From the NCBI GenBank assembly GCA_964474655.1, contig CAYYTU010000027.1:1-40147 (forward strand): a DNA stretch of 40,147 bases, written 5' to 3'. This document shows positions 7,884 through 20,934 of this stretch, in pieces (positions within the stretch are counted from its first letter, which is position 1; each line of letters starts with the position of its first letter). Position numbers and translations under genes: made by a program. Source of the stretch: CAYYTU01 sp964474655. Lineage in GTDB: Bacteria > Chloroflexota > Anaerolineae > B4-G1. Below the pieces are notes generated by a model, which was given only the letters and a program-made list of their open reading frames with translations, was not told the DNA's origin and did not search any database.

Positions 7884-9647
7884 TCACTGCGCGGGCTCGG
7901 CGGGCTTCAGTTCCAAACTCCGGTAGGGCGCGCCGGGCCAGATATGCCAATCCGGCGGCTCGTCGCTGAACCAGGCCGCATACGCAGTGTCGAAGTCGCC
8001 TTCAACTTTCATCGCCTGTAGCGTCATATTGACCAGGTCGCGGAAGGCCGAATCTCCCGGCGGCAGCCCGATCGCTAGCGGCTCCCTGGTCAATCGTGTC
8101 GGTAACACCATCAGGTTCGATCCGACAGAAAGCTCCAACAGAGCACCCCGGTCGCCGGCCACTGCTGCCACCCGATCTTCCTCCAAAATGGCGATGGCTT
8201 CTTCCAGGCCCGGCTGCGGCATCACGGTCAGGGAGACATTCGCCTCCTGGGCCGCTGCTAGCAGATCCTCCCGTCCCGGGCCGCCCTCGACTACTGCTAC
8301 CTGCTGCCCCGCCAGATCGCTCACGCTTGCGACCGGCGATTCGGCTGGCACAAGCAGGCTCTCGCCGGACACATAGGTCGTGAGGCTGAAGTCAAGCCGC
8401 CGCTCCGCCTCGTGGGTATGAGCCAGTCCCCCGATCAGGAGATCGGCCTGTCCGCTATGCAACAGATCTTCGCCCGCCTCGACGTCGCTCGGGACGAACT
8501 CCACCAACATTGGGTCGCCTAGCCATCGCTCCGTCAGCCGGCGCGTCAGTTGGACCTCATAGCCGGATGGATTGTCAGCGTCCAGGTAGGCGAAGGGCTG
8601 ACGATCGGGCGTTATGGCCGCCACCACGTGCCCTCGCGATTGAATCAGCGCGATGGCATCCGGCACGTCCGTTGTGACCGGCGCGTCGTCCAGGCTGGGT
8701 ACCACCTCGCCGGGCCAGGTCTCGACGGGCGGTGGGACTGTCTCGAACCAGCTTTCGTACAGCTCGGCGTATGTGCCATCGGAGACCATCGTCTGAAACG
8801 TCAACTGCACCAGATCGGCGAAGAAAGGATCGTCCTGCGGGAAGGCGATCGCCACCGGGGCTGCCGAGTATTGCCCTACGATTGCGGTCTCCACCTGGGG
8901 CAACATCCGCTGCCCCCAGAAGAGCCGGCGGCGCAGATCAGCCACGACGTCGATCTCGCTCTGCCCCAGCGCTGTCACCGCCTTGTCGAAGCGGTCGTAG
9001 GTCTGAAGCGTGAGCGTGAATGGGACTGCACTTTCAATGGTGTCGCGGGCCTCGCCGTAGGTGGTGATGCCCACCGGACGATCCTGGAGATCGTCCAACA
9101 CGGTGATCGGAGCGGCGTCGTTTGCCCGCACGAGCAGGGCCTGCCCGTCGACGAAGTACGGCAGGCTGAAGTCGGCCCCGGCCTCGCGGGGGTGAGTGTG
9201 AACCAGCGCGGCGGCGACCACGTCGACGTCGCCAGCCTGGAGATGCTCGATGGCGGTATCTGAACGCACCTGCTTGAATCGGACCGCCTTGCTGTCCCCT
9301 ATCCAGCGCCGGGCCAGCTCCCGGCTCAGATCGATATCGAAGCCGGCCAGCTCGCCCTCATCGGTCACGTAGCCGAAGGGCTCCAGGTCGTAGCGCACGC
9401 CCACGCGCAGGAATCCGCGGGCCCGGACACGAGCGCCCGTGGTCGCATCGTCAGGCAGTGGGGTCGGAGAGGTTGTCGGTTGGGCCCCTGGTGACGCGTC
9501 GGCGCCGGCAGTGTCCGGCGGGGTTTCATCGCTGCTGCAGGAGCACAGCAAGAGTGCGACAAACAAAATCCCCAGCAGCGCTGGGAGGAATTTCGCTCTC
9601 GGGCGTCCGGGAGCGTTCTTAATCGTTCCGCGTTGGCTTTTGGTCAT
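7884..9647 (-). CDS. Lipoprotein with two tandem amino-acid-type substrate-binding domains (SBP_bac_3)
   Basis: This 587-residue extracytoplasmic protein has a signal segment ending in LLLCSC (lipobox-like) and a Pro/Thr-rich linker. Two complete family 3 solute-binding domains follow. Domain 1 (about residues 60-310) has LRVGVRYDLEPFGY and AGFDIDLSRELARRW. Domain 2 (about 325-570) has VVAAITPDRQPFAY and SGYEVQLTRRLTERW. Both contain the same LAHTHEAERRLDFSL-like block, so this is an internal duplication. Most relatives have one domain. The start at 9647 overlaps the rsgA stop (ATGA); the open frame further upstream lies inside rsgA. No permease or ATPase is next to it, so it may be a sensor or an orphan binding protein. 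Confidence 0.85.
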   Translation of the reverse strand: MTKSQRGTIKNAPGRPRAKFLPALLGILFVALLLCSCSSDETPPDTAGADASPGAQPTTSPTPLPDDATTGARVRARGFLRVGVRYDLEPFGYVTDEGELAGFDIDLSRELARRWIGDSKAVRFKQVRSDTAIEHLQAGDVDVVAAALVHTHPREAGADFSLPYFVDGQALLVRANDAAPITVLDDLQDRPVGITTYGEARDTIESAVPFTLTLQTYDRFDKAVTALGQSEIDVVADLRRRLFWGQRMLPQVETAIVGQYSAAPVAIAFPQDDPFFADLVQLTFQTMVSDGTYAELYESWFETVPPPVETWPGEVVPSLDDAPVTTDVPDAIALIQSRGHVVAAITPDRQPFAYLDADNPSGYEVQLTRRLTERWLGDPMLVEFVPSDVEAGEDLLHSGQADLLIGGLAHTHEAERRLDFSLTTYVSGESLLVPAESPVASVSDLAGQQVAVVEGGPGREDLLAAAQEANVSLTVMPQPGLEEAIAILEEDRVAAVAGDRGALLELSVGSNLMVLPTRLTREPLAIGLPPGDSAFRDLVNMTLQAMKVEGDFDTAYAAWFSDEPPDWHIWPGAPYRSLELKPAEPAQ

Positions 9648-10642
9648 TCCTCGTCGATACCCCACCAGTACATATCGGCCAGCTTCTCGTGCTCTTCCCG
9701 CAGGCGGACGTAGCTTTCGTACCGGTGTTCGCTGATCTCCCCTTCCTCCAGCGCTTCCTGGACGGCGCAGTCCGGCTCTACGGTGTGGGTGCAATCGGAA
9801 AAGCGGCAGTAGGGCACGTAGGGGGCAATGTCCGGGAAGTAAGCGTCGATCTCCTCCGGATCCACGTCGAAGAGGGCCAGCGCCCGAATGCCCGGCGTAT
9901 CCGCTACCCAGCCGTCGCCCTCATCCAGCGGCACGAGCTGGGGGACGACCGTCGTGTGGCGGCCTTTGCGGGTGGCGCTGCTGACCTCCCGCACGCGCAG
10001 CCCCAGCCCGGGCTGCATCGCGTTCAGCAAGCTCGTCTTGCCCGCGCCAGAGGGGCCGACGAGCGCCGAGATCTTACCCTGGAGGGTTGTATGAAGATCA
10101 TCAACGCCTGTGCCGGTCTCCGCGCTGGTGTAGAGGACGGGATAGCCGACCTCGCGGTAGATGTCGAAGAGGTCCTTTGGTTCTTCCGGCGCGACCAGGT
10201 CGATCTTATTGGCGCAGATGACGGCCGGGATGTCCTGCAGCTCGGCGCCTACCAGCAGCCGATCGAGCATCCGCAGCCGCGGCTCCGGTTCGGCGCAGGC
10301 GAAGACGAATACCACGTGATCTGGATTGGCGATGATGACCTGTTCTTGTTCGGACAGGTAGCCGCGTCGGCTCCAGTGCCGGGAGCCGCGCCCGCGAGAG
10401 GGTGCCAGCCGCGTCAAGGCCCGTTCACGCTCGTGGACCTCCTCGATCATACCCTCAATCATACCACCGTGCTCATCGACCAGGCTGATTTGGACCCGGT
10501 CGCCGACGGCTACCAGGTCAGTATCTTGCCATTTCTCCTTCAGGCGTCCGCGCACCCGACAGACGAAATCGCTCTCGTCGGTGTGGACGGTGAAGAATCC
10601 ACTCTGGGCTTTGATGACCAGGCCCTCAAGCCATTCAGACAT
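9644..10642 (-). CDS. rsgA: Ribosome small subunit-dependent GTPase RsgA
   Basis: This circularly permuted GTPase acts in maturation of the 30S subunit. An N-terminal OB fold (residues 1-75) is followed by the GTPase motifs in permuted order: G4 NKID (145-148), G1 GPSGAGKTS (196-204) and G3 DTPG (248-251). The zinc-binding set follows with Cys279, Cys284, His286 and Cys292. The ATG at 10642 gives 332 residues, with AAGGAA about 6 nt upstream; the frame extends 16 codons further without support. The promoter lies at 10751-10779. It is the first gene of a two-gene operon. Confidence 0.95.
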   Translation of the reverse strand: MSEWLEGLVIKAQSGFFTVHTDESDFVCRVRGRLKEKWQDTDLVAVGDRVQISLVDEHGGMIEGMIEEVHERERALTRLAPSRGRGSRHWSRRGYLSEQEQVIIANPDHVVFVFACAEPEPRLRMLDRLLVGAELQDIPAVICANKIDLVAPEEPKDLFDIYREVGYPVLYTSAETGTGVDDLHTTLQGKISALVGPSGAGKTSLLNAMQPGLGLRVREVSSATRKGRHTTVVPQLVPLDEGDGWVADTPGIRALALFDVDPEEIDAYFPDIAPYVPYCRFSDCTHTVEPDCAVQEALEEGEISEHRYESYVRLREEHEKLADMYWWGIDEE

Positions 10643-10750
10643 ATCAGATTCCTTTGCGTCTATTGGGCGCGAGTTCGGCGGCGCGAGCATCGCGAGCGCC
10701 CGCCGGACAACAAATATAGGGGGAACGAGGTCGTACTCTTTCCGGGGCTC

Positions 10751-10779
10751 ATTTTAAGTGTTTCCCATACTCTTGTCAA
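10751..10779 (-). promoter_or_regulatory. Promoter of rsgA operon
   Basis: On the minus strand a perfect TTGACA (10774-10779) and TAAAAT (10751-10756) are separated by 17 bp. It predicts a leader of about 100 nt before the rsgA ATG. It is divergent from the promoter at 10803. Confidence 0.7.
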
Positions 10780-10802
10780 CAGAGATGGTCACTGATCGCT
10801 GA

Positions 10803-10830
10803 TTGACAATATCTCCCTTGCGGTTACCAT
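10803..10830 (+). promoter_or_regulatory. Promoter of glycoside hydrolase gene, close to the start codon
   Basis: TTGACA (10803-10808), 16 bp, TACCAT (10825-10830). The ATG at 10840 is only 9 nt beyond the -10 box and no ribosome binding site is visible, so the transcript would be leaderless or nearly so. Confidence 0.5.
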
Positions 10831-10839
10831 GCTCCCATT

Positions 10840-12141
10840 ATGAAAAATCTGATGAGAAACAGACTGCTACGCCAGTTGATTTTCCTGACCTTAGCCGCTG
10901 CGCTCTTTGGTTGCCTCAGCGCACCGACGGAGATACCTCCTCGCCAATCGCCGCTCGGCACCACCTCTCCCTCCGGCCCCACCGCCACGCCGGATCCGTC
11001 CAGGACGCCCTACACGCTCTACCTGCCGGGCGTCAGCGGGAGCGACGAGTCGCCGGTGGCGACTCCTTCGGCTACCCCTGCGCCAACGCCCTCCGAACCG
11101 ACACCGCTGCCGCCGCCGGTGCCCAAGCCGGGCTATGGCGTGCAGCTCCATCTTTTCGCCGGTCAGGTGGAGCAGTCGCTGGAATGGGCCCAGGGGCTGG
11201 GCGTCGGGTGGATCAAGCAACAGGTCGAGTGGCACAACATTGAGCACGGTCCTGATAATATGAACTGGGTGGCGCTGGATAAAGCTGTCGATCGCGCCGA
11301 CGGCTACGGATTCAAGATTCTACTCGGTACTGCACACGCGCCCGATTGGACGCGCGTTACCACCCTGGAGAGCGGTCCTCCGGAGGATTACGCCGAGTTT
11401 GGACGCTTTATGGAGCAGATGGCCTCGCGGTACAGGGGGCGGGTGGATGCCTATGAACTGTGGAACGAGCCCAACCTGGGCCGCGAGTGGCGGGGCGATA
11501 CGCTCGATCCAGCTCGCTTCGTGGCGCTGGTTGCCGAGGGGGCCCAGGGCGTGCGGGCCGGCGATCCTGATGCGCTGGTCATCAGCGGCGGGCCGGGGGT
11601 GACCGGCATTGACGACGGGGAGACGGCCATCGACGACCGCGTTTTCCTGCGGGGTATGTACGAGGCAGGCGTCGATCAGTGGGTCGATGGAATCGGCGCT
11701 CACCCCTACGGCTACGGGAACCCCCCCAACGCGAGCGTGCACGACGATGAACATACCACCTCAGGTCACAACAGCCATCCGAGTTTCTTCTTCAAGGACA
11801 CGCTAGAAGATTACCGCCAGATTATGCTCGACTACGACGACACTGAGCGTCAAATCTGGGTCACGGAGTTTGGCTGGCCCTCGGCCGAGGGGCTGGACGG
11901 CCTCAGGACGGAAAACTTCGAGTACGCGCGGGAGATCAGCGAGGAGGAGCAGGCCAGTTACGTTCTGCGGGCCTTCCGCATGGGCGACGAGCGGTCGTGG
12001 GTGGGCCCGATGTTTCTCTGGAACTTGAACATGGCGCCGTTGTGGGGAGCCGACAGCGCGTTCTCCGCCTACAGTTTGCTGCGCTCCGATGGCTCTTATC
12101 GCCCGGCCTACATCGAGCTCCGTCTGATGGAACCGCAATGA
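10840..12141 (+). CDS. Glycoside hydrolase-like lipoprotein (clan GH-A, GH39-like)
   Basis: A 433-residue surface protein. The N-terminus has a signal segment with lipobox LFGC (Cys about residue 25). A Pro/Thr/Ser linker follows to about residue 95, then a TIM-barrel domain starting at GYGVQLHLF. The putative acid/base is Glu210 in ELWNEPN and the nucleophile Glu343 in VTEFGWPS, the spacing expected for clan GH-A enzymes. It resembles GH39/GH5-type proteins that Chloroflexi and actinobacteria export, but its sugar substrate cannot be stated. The gene stands alone, divergent from rsgA and convergent with the PBP gene. The start may be leaderless; an in-frame ATG at 10852 is an alternative. 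Confidence 0.78.
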   Translation: MKNLMRNRLLRQLIFLTLAAALFGCLSAPTEIPPRQSPLGTTSPSGPTATPDPSRTPYTLYLPGVSGSDESPVATPSATPAPTPSEPTPLPPPVPKPGYGVQLHLFAGQVEQSLEWAQGLGVGWIKQQVEWHNIEHGPDNMNWVALDKAVDRADGYGFKILLGTAHAPDWTRVTTLESGPPEDYAEFGRFMEQMASRYRGRVDAYELWNEPNLGREWRGDTLDPARFVALVAEGAQGVRAGDPDALVISGGPGVTGIDDGETAIDDRVFLRGMYEAGVDQWVDGIGAHPYGYGNPPNASVHDDEHTTSGHNSHPSFFFKDTLEDYRQIMLDYDDTERQIWVTEFGWPSAEGLDGLRTENFEYAREISEEEQASYVLRAFRMGDERSWVGPMFLWNLNMAPLWGADSAFSAYSLLRSDGSYRPAYIELRLMEPQ

Positions 12142-12177
12142 CCGGCCGGGCCTTCAGTGCGGAGGTATGAGGAGCGC

Positions 12178-14424
12178 CTATCCCTCCTCCGATTCCGGGG
12201 TCGGTGTGGGCGGCTCGTAGTCTGGGTCTGCCTGCGGCGGGAGCGGGGAGAGAGGCAGGCCATAATAGGCCTCGATCACCTGACGCGCCATTGGGGCAGC
12301 CACCGTCGAGCCCTCACCGGCGTTCTCCACCACCACCGCCAGCGCGATCTCCGGGCTGCCGGCCGGGGCGTAGGCCGCAAACCACGAGTGCGGCTCCGCG
12401 TCGACGCCGCCGGCCTCGGCGGTGCCCGTCTTGCCGGCCACGGCGATGTCCAGGCCAGCGAAGCGGTGCGAGGCAGTGCCGATGGCGCTGGTGGTCACGC
12501 CCAGCAGCCCCTCCTGAATTGCCGCCAGGTGGACCCCGCTGATGGGTAGCTGGCCTACGGCTTCCGGCTGCGTGACTTGCTCAGGTGTCTCCAGGCCAGC
12601 CTCTATCCGGTCGACCACGTACGGTTGCAGAAGCGTGCCGCCGTTGGCCACCGCGGCCATCATCCGCGCGATCTGCAGCGGCGTTACCTTCAGATCGCCC
12701 TGCCCGATGGCGAGGTTGACCGTGTCGCCCGGCCACCAATCGCTGCCGCGCTCCTGACGCCACGCCGGGTCCGGCACCAGCCCCGCCTCCTCGGGCAACG
12801 CCTCAAGGCCGGTCTTCTTTCCCAGGCCGAAAGAACGCGCATATTGAGGTAGAACGTCGGGGCCGGCCTCATCGCCCACCTGCTTGCCCACGTTGTAGAA
12901 GACGACGTTGCACGAGGCAGAAAGCCCATCCTGGAGGACGATGTCGCCGTGCCCGTCCTCTTTCCAGCAGCGTTTGCGAGAAGCCTGGCCCAACCCATCC
13001 CAATAACCAGGGCAGTAAAAGCTGGTCTGCTGAGGCTGCATCCCTAACTCCTCCAACCCGGCCCCCATTGTGATGATCTTGAAGACGGACCCGCAGGGAT
13101 AGGTGCCCAGCGTAGCTCGATTGATGAGTGGACGGCGTGGATCGGCCAGCACTTGGGATCGTCCAGTCTCGCCGGCCGCCCCGATGAAGATGTTGGTGTT
13201 GAAGCTGGGGCCGCTCGCCAGCGCCCGCACAGCGCCGGTTCGCGCGTCGAGCACGACGATGGCGCCCTTGCGGTCCGCGATGATCTGCTGGACCTGCTCC
13301 TGAAAGCCGCGGTCGAAGGTGGTGTAGATTGCGCGGCTAGGAATCGCCGAGCGCTCCGCTACTAGAGCCACCTCCTCATCCTCCCCGGTAACCACGGCCA
13401 GTCTGCCCCCGTGTTGTCCGGACAGAATATCCTCTCCCCAGGCCTCCAGGCCAGAGACGCCGACCCATTCGTCGCCGCGATAGCCGCGGGCGCGGTAGAC
13501 GTCCAGCAGCTCAGCTGGCACGGGGGAGACCCACCCGACGACGTGCGGTGCAGCCTCGCCGTGCGGGTAGCGACGTCCCTCCTTCTCCTCCCGGTAGACG
13601 CCTGGCAGGGATGAGAGCAGCTCGTTGTGTTCCACGCTTTGCTCGGCAGAAATATCGGCGACCGGCACCCTCCAGCTGGGCTGAGCGGTGGCGTAGCGGG
13701 CCTGAATATCGTCCGGCGTCAGCCCCGTGATCGCCGAAAGGGTTTCCAGCAGCGCCTCTTCCTCCTCTATCTTCTCCCGGACTACGCCCACAGTGACGTT
13801 GGTCCCCTCGGTCGCCAGTCCCAGGCCGTTGCGATCGTAGATGTTGGATCGCACGGGGATCGAGTGTCTCATACGGAAGTAATGGTCATTGTTCAACCGG
13901 GGCCAGATCAGGTTGGCATCCCATTCAACGCCCCATCGCTGGTCGTGGCGGCTGAGCGACATCATGGTGTCGGTGATCAAGGTCCCGACCATCGCCGTCT
14001 CCAGCTCCAGGTGGAACGAGGTGTGTGCCTGGTCTTGCTTCTCCAATACGGACTGGATTTGCGTGGTGATGGTCAACACCGTGGCGGCGGAAAGAGCGTT
14101 CTGATAGCGTCGGGTGAAGCGCTCGCGGTCGATGGCGGTTTGGCTTTCCGGCGAAAGCAAATTGTACATCGTGGCGTAATCGCGCGCCTCCCAGGCGTCG
14201 AGGAAGAGGGCCGCACTCGCCTCCGGGGAGGGTGGCAGCGGCGTGGCGGTCGGTGGGTCGGGGGGAGGAACCGTCGGTGAGGCCGCCGTCGGTTGTACGA
14301 TTGTTTGCTTAGCCTCCGGTTGACTGCAGCCGATCGGCAGAAGCACCAGCAAGAGCAGCAGAATGGCTATTTGCAATTTGCCATCCGCGGCCACGGCGAT
14401 TGAGGGGGGACGATCAAGGATCAT
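12178..14424 (-). CDS. Class B penicillin-binding protein with MecA-like N-terminal domain (transpeptidase)
   Basis: This 748-residue enzyme cross-links peptidoglycan outside the membrane. It has a hydrophobic N-terminus ending in LLPIGC, which suggests a lipid anchor as in Bacillus PbpC. A Pro/Thr linker, an NTF2-like MecA_N domain (about 65-180) and a dimerisation domain (about 185-370) follow. The transpeptidase domain carries Ser446 in SVFK, SCN at 504-506 and KTG at 665-667. All catalytic motifs are intact. The ATG at 14424 overlaps the maf stop as ATGA. It ends convergent to the glycoside hydrolase, with a 36-bp gap. The C-terminus is Pro/Thr/Glu-rich and probably disordered. Confidence 0.9.
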   Translation of the reverse strand: MILDRPPSIAVAADGKLQIAILLLLLVLLPIGCSQPEAKQTIVQPTAASPTVPPPDPPTATPLPPSPEASAALFLDAWEARDYATMYNLLSPESQTAIDRERFTRRYQNALSAATVLTITTQIQSVLEKQDQAHTSFHLELETAMVGTLITDTMMSLSRHDQRWGVEWDANLIWPRLNNDHYFRMRHSIPVRSNIYDRNGLGLATEGTNVTVGVVREKIEEEEALLETLSAITGLTPDDIQARYATAQPSWRVPVADISAEQSVEHNELLSSLPGVYREEKEGRRYPHGEAAPHVVGWVSPVPAELLDVYRARGYRGDEWVGVSGLEAWGEDILSGQHGGRLAVVTGEDEEVALVAERSAIPSRAIYTTFDRGFQEQVQQIIADRKGAIVVLDARTGAVRALASGPSFNTNIFIGAAGETGRSQVLADPRRPLINRATLGTYPCGSVFKIITMGAGLEELGMQPQQTSFYCPGYWDGLGQASRKRCWKEDGHGDIVLQDGLSASCNVVFYNVGKQVGDEAGPDVLPQYARSFGLGKKTGLEALPEEAGLVPDPAWRQERGSDWWPGDTVNLAIGQGDLKVTPLQIARMMAAVANGGTLLQPYVVDRIEAGLETPEQVTQPEAVGQLPISGVHLAAIQEGLLGVTTSAIGTASHRFAGLDIAVAGKTGTAEAGGVDAEPHSWFAAYAPAGSPEIALAVVVENAGEGSTVAAPMARQVIEAYYGLPLSPLPPQADPDYEPPTPTPESEEG

Positions 14425-15092
14425 TTTCCATTCAAAATTGACGAGTAAACGTGACAGCGCCACTTATTGTGACGCTGACAGGCGGATGGAACGTTGACCG
14501 GCGGCTCAATGTCCCAGGCCCGCAGCCGACGCGTCAGGTGGCACAGCGGCAACCCCATCACGCTGGCGTAACAGCCCTCAATCGCGGCCAGGGGATGGAA
14601 ACCGTCGTGCTGAATGGCGTAAGCGCCGGCCTTGTCTAGTGGATCGCCGCTGGCGACGTAAGCTCCGAGCTCGGCTTCATCGTAGGCGCGCATCCAGACC
14701 GCCGTCTCCACCAGCTCACTTTCGGCGCGTCCGGTGGATGGCTCCAGCACCGTCAGCCCGCTATAGACGGTGTGCACTTGCCCGCGCAGGCGACGGAGCA
14801 TCGACGCGGCCTCGGCAGCGTTGACGGGCTTCCCCAGCATCTGGCCCTCGAAGGCTACAGTCGTATCACAGGCGATCAGCGCTTCCACGCCCGAGGACGC
14901 CTCCGAAAGCGTCGCGCAGACGGCGCGGGCCTTGGCCCGGCTCAATCGCACCACCATCTCGGATGGAGGCTCGCCTGCCCGTTGCGTCTCCTCCAGATCA
15001 GCCGCATTCGCCGCAAACGGCAGGCTCAGCAAGGAGAGCAGCTCGCGGCGACGGGGGGATTGAGAAGCCAACAGTAACATGTGATTGTCCAT
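14421..15092 (-). CDS. maf: Maf-family nucleoside triphosphate pyrophosphatase
   Basis: This cytoplasmic enzyme hydrolyses dTTP/UTP or modified nucleotides to monophosphates. The signature SQSPRRREL is near residue 10, followed by ACDTTV (about 73) and DKAGAYAIQ (about 155). At 223 residues it is about 25 longer than usual because of a C-terminal tail after the conserved domain (from about residue 195). The tail overlaps the PBP start and may be recent read-through. The start at 15092 is preferred since a -10 box lies 7 nt upstream (leaderless); an ATG at 15080 is also in frame. Maf often neighbours cell-wall genes, as here. Confidence 0.88.
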   Translation of the reverse strand: MDNHMLLLASQSPRRRELLSLLSLPFAANAADLEETQRAGEPPSEMVVRLSRAKARAVCATLSEASSGVEALIACDTTVAFEGQMLGKPVNAAEAASMLRRLRGQVHTVYSGLTVLEPSTGRAESELVETAVWMRAYDEAELGAYVASGDPLDKAGAYAIQHDGFHPLAAIEGCYASVMGLPLCHLTRRLRAWDIEPPVNVPSACQRHNKWRCHVYSSILNGK

Positions 15093-15099
15093 TGAATCT

Positions 15100-15127
15100 A
15101 TTTTAGCACAAGCCGCCCGGTTGTAAA
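15100..15127 (-). promoter_or_regulatory. Promoter of maf-PBP operon (leaderless type)
   Basis: On the minus strand TTTACA (15122-15127), 16 bp, TAAAAT (15100-15105), then 7 nt to the ATG. No ribosome binding site fits in the leader. Its -35 shares bases with the divergent promoter of the CDF gene. Confidence 0.6.
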
Positions 15128-15149
15128 AAGAATGGGGCTATGTTATCAT
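15121..15149 (+). promoter_or_regulatory. Promoter of CDF transporter gene (leaderless type)
   Basis: TTGTAA (15121-15126), 17 bp, TATCAT (15144-15149), then 7 nt to the ATG at 15157. The -35 box overlaps the opposite-strand -35 of maf, so the two polymerases would compete for the same bases. Confidence 0.6.
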
Positions 15150-15156
15150 CCTCTCC

Positions 15157-16138
15157 ATGAATGAGCGCTTGCAGCACGTGCGGCCCGAGTCCCCTGACCA
15201 TCTGCGGCGACGCCTCTATCGACAGGCGATCCTGATTGCGCTGGGAGGCAATGCTCTCCTGGCAGCGACAAAAGGGGCGGTGGCGTGGTTTTCGGGCAGC
15301 AGCGCGGTACTCTCTGACGCTGCTAACTCCCTCTCGGACACGCTCTACAGCCTGCTGATGGCCGGTGGGCTTTACCTGGCGCATCAGCCGCCCGACGAAA
15401 GTCACCCGCAGGGCCATAGCCGCTTCGAGCCGTTGGTCAGCTTGCTGATCGTGGCGATGATGCTCGTGGCGGGTGTCTCGGTGGCGCGTGAGGGCATCCA
15501 GCGCTTCTTCGCCGGTGCCCCGGTCATCGAACCGGGCTGGCCGCTGGCGGCGTTGTTGGGCAGCGCGGGGTTGAAGGTGGTAATGTACGTGCTGGTCAAG
15601 CGGAACGCGGAGGAAGTGCATAGCCCGGCCATCCATGCCAGCGCCCGCGATAACTTGGCCGACGTGATGTCCTCAACGGCGGCGCTGCTGGGCGTGCTGG
15701 GAGCGCGTTTCATCCATCCGCTGCTTGACCCGGCGGCTGGGGTGGTGGTGGCGCTCTGGATCTTCCGCACCACCTGGGAGATATTGTCCGAGAATCTGGG
15801 CTATCTCACCGGTCGCGGCGCTTCGTCGGAGACCACAGAACGCATCATTGAGGCTGCCACGTCTGTGCCAGAGGTACTCGGGGTCCATCAAGTCATCGCA
15901 GACCACGTGGGGCCCCAGCTGCGCGTAGATATGCACATCGACGTCGACGGCGAGATGTCCCTTCAAGAGGCCCACGCCATCGCCGACGCGGTCCAGGCCC
16001 GGGTGGAGGCGCTCAATCGTGTCGATCTGGCCTTTGTCCATCTGGAGCCGGCCGAGCTGGAGCCGGCCGAGCTGGAGCCGGCCGAGCTGGAGCCGGCCGA
16101 GCTGGAACCGGCCGAGCTCGAAATGCCCGCGAACAGCG

Positions 16139-16149
<11 letters not shown>
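15157..16149 (+). CDS. Cation diffusion facilitator (CDF) metal transporter
   Basis: A 330-residue membrane protein that exports divalent metals (zinc, iron, cobalt or manganese) by proton antiport. Six hydrophobic segments are visible. The metal-site aspartates and histidines appear in SDAANSLSD (TM2), then HPQGHSRFEP after TM3, and HASARDNLADV (TM5). The C-terminal cytoplasmic domain has VLGVHQVIADHVGP and VDMHIDVDG, typical of CDF dimerisation domains. After this comes an unusual tail of five LEPAE pentapeptides. The gene reads from a leaderless promoter. Its last 11 bases overlap the end of the convergent histidine kinase gene. Confidence 0.9.
16042..16116 (+). repeat. 15-bp in-frame tandem repeat encoding LEPAE
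   Basis: Five head-to-tail copies of CTGGAGCCGGCCGAG, the last with one change (GAA for GAG), followed by a decayed partial copy. Each adds the five residues LEPAE to the C-terminus of the CDF transporter. Near identity at the DNA level points to recent expansion by slippage. Confidence 0.9.
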
Positions 16150-20453
<4,304 letters not shown>

Positions 20454-20467
<14 letters not shown>

Positions 20468-20843
20468 TCCTGGTCAAATCCAGAAACCTCTTCACTTGCT
20501 CCGGAAAGGCACGGGTGTCGATCGGTTTGCTGATATAGCCGTCGCAGCCGGCCTCCAGCGCCTTTTGGCGATCGCCCTCCATCGCTTGAGCAGTGAGCGC
20601 CACGATCGGGATATCGGCCGTCATCGATTGCTGCTTGAGCGTTCTGGTGGCCTGATAACCGTCCACCCTGGGCAGTTTCATATCCATCAAGATCAGATCA
20701 GGATGTTCGAGAGTGGCAATCTCAATCGCTTCTCGACCATCCAGAGCGGTCAAAAGGCAATACCCATACTCGGACAAAACACGCTCGACCAGAGCTCGGT
20801 TGGAATCATGGTCCTCCACGATCAAGATAGTTGCCAAAGTCAT
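20454..20843 (-). CDS. Single-domain response regulator (CheY-like)
   Basis: A 129-residue receiver with no output domain. It has the acidic pair in IVEDHDSN, phospho-acceptor Asp at about residue 54 in LILMDMKLP, a Thr in VALTAQAM and the lysine in GYISKPID. A GGGGGAG ribosome binding site precedes the ATG. It is the first gene of a two-gene operon with the giant hybrid kinase, which it overlaps, so it is likely a partner or shuttle in that phosphorelay. Confidence 0.93.
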
Positions 20844-20905
20844 TGCTCCCCCTCACAGTGACTGTTTTTCTTACCCAACCCGGCAAAGCCGGTACCAAAA
20901 AGCCT

Positions 20906-20934
20906 AACCCGAAAGTGACCTCAAACCGAAAGTG
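20906..20934. promoter_or_regulatory. Direct repeat upstream of response regulator operon
   Basis: The sequence CCGAAAGTG occurs at 20909-20917 and again at 20926-20934, a 17-bp period, about 65-90 bp upstream of the response regulator ATG. Such spaced direct repeats can be a regulator operator. No clear promoter was seen on either side, so the role is open. The rest of the gap 20844-21061 shows nothing else. Confidence 0.25.

Noticed and set aside
9689..10795. A 368-residue plus-strand frame opposite rsgA
   Set aside because: It is a shadow of rsgA. The minus strand carries all GTPase motifs and the promoter.
16042..16116. The 15-bp tandem repeat as a CRISPR array
   Set aside because: The units are adjacent without spacers and keep the reading frame of the CDF gene. 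No cas genes are seen anywhere in the window.
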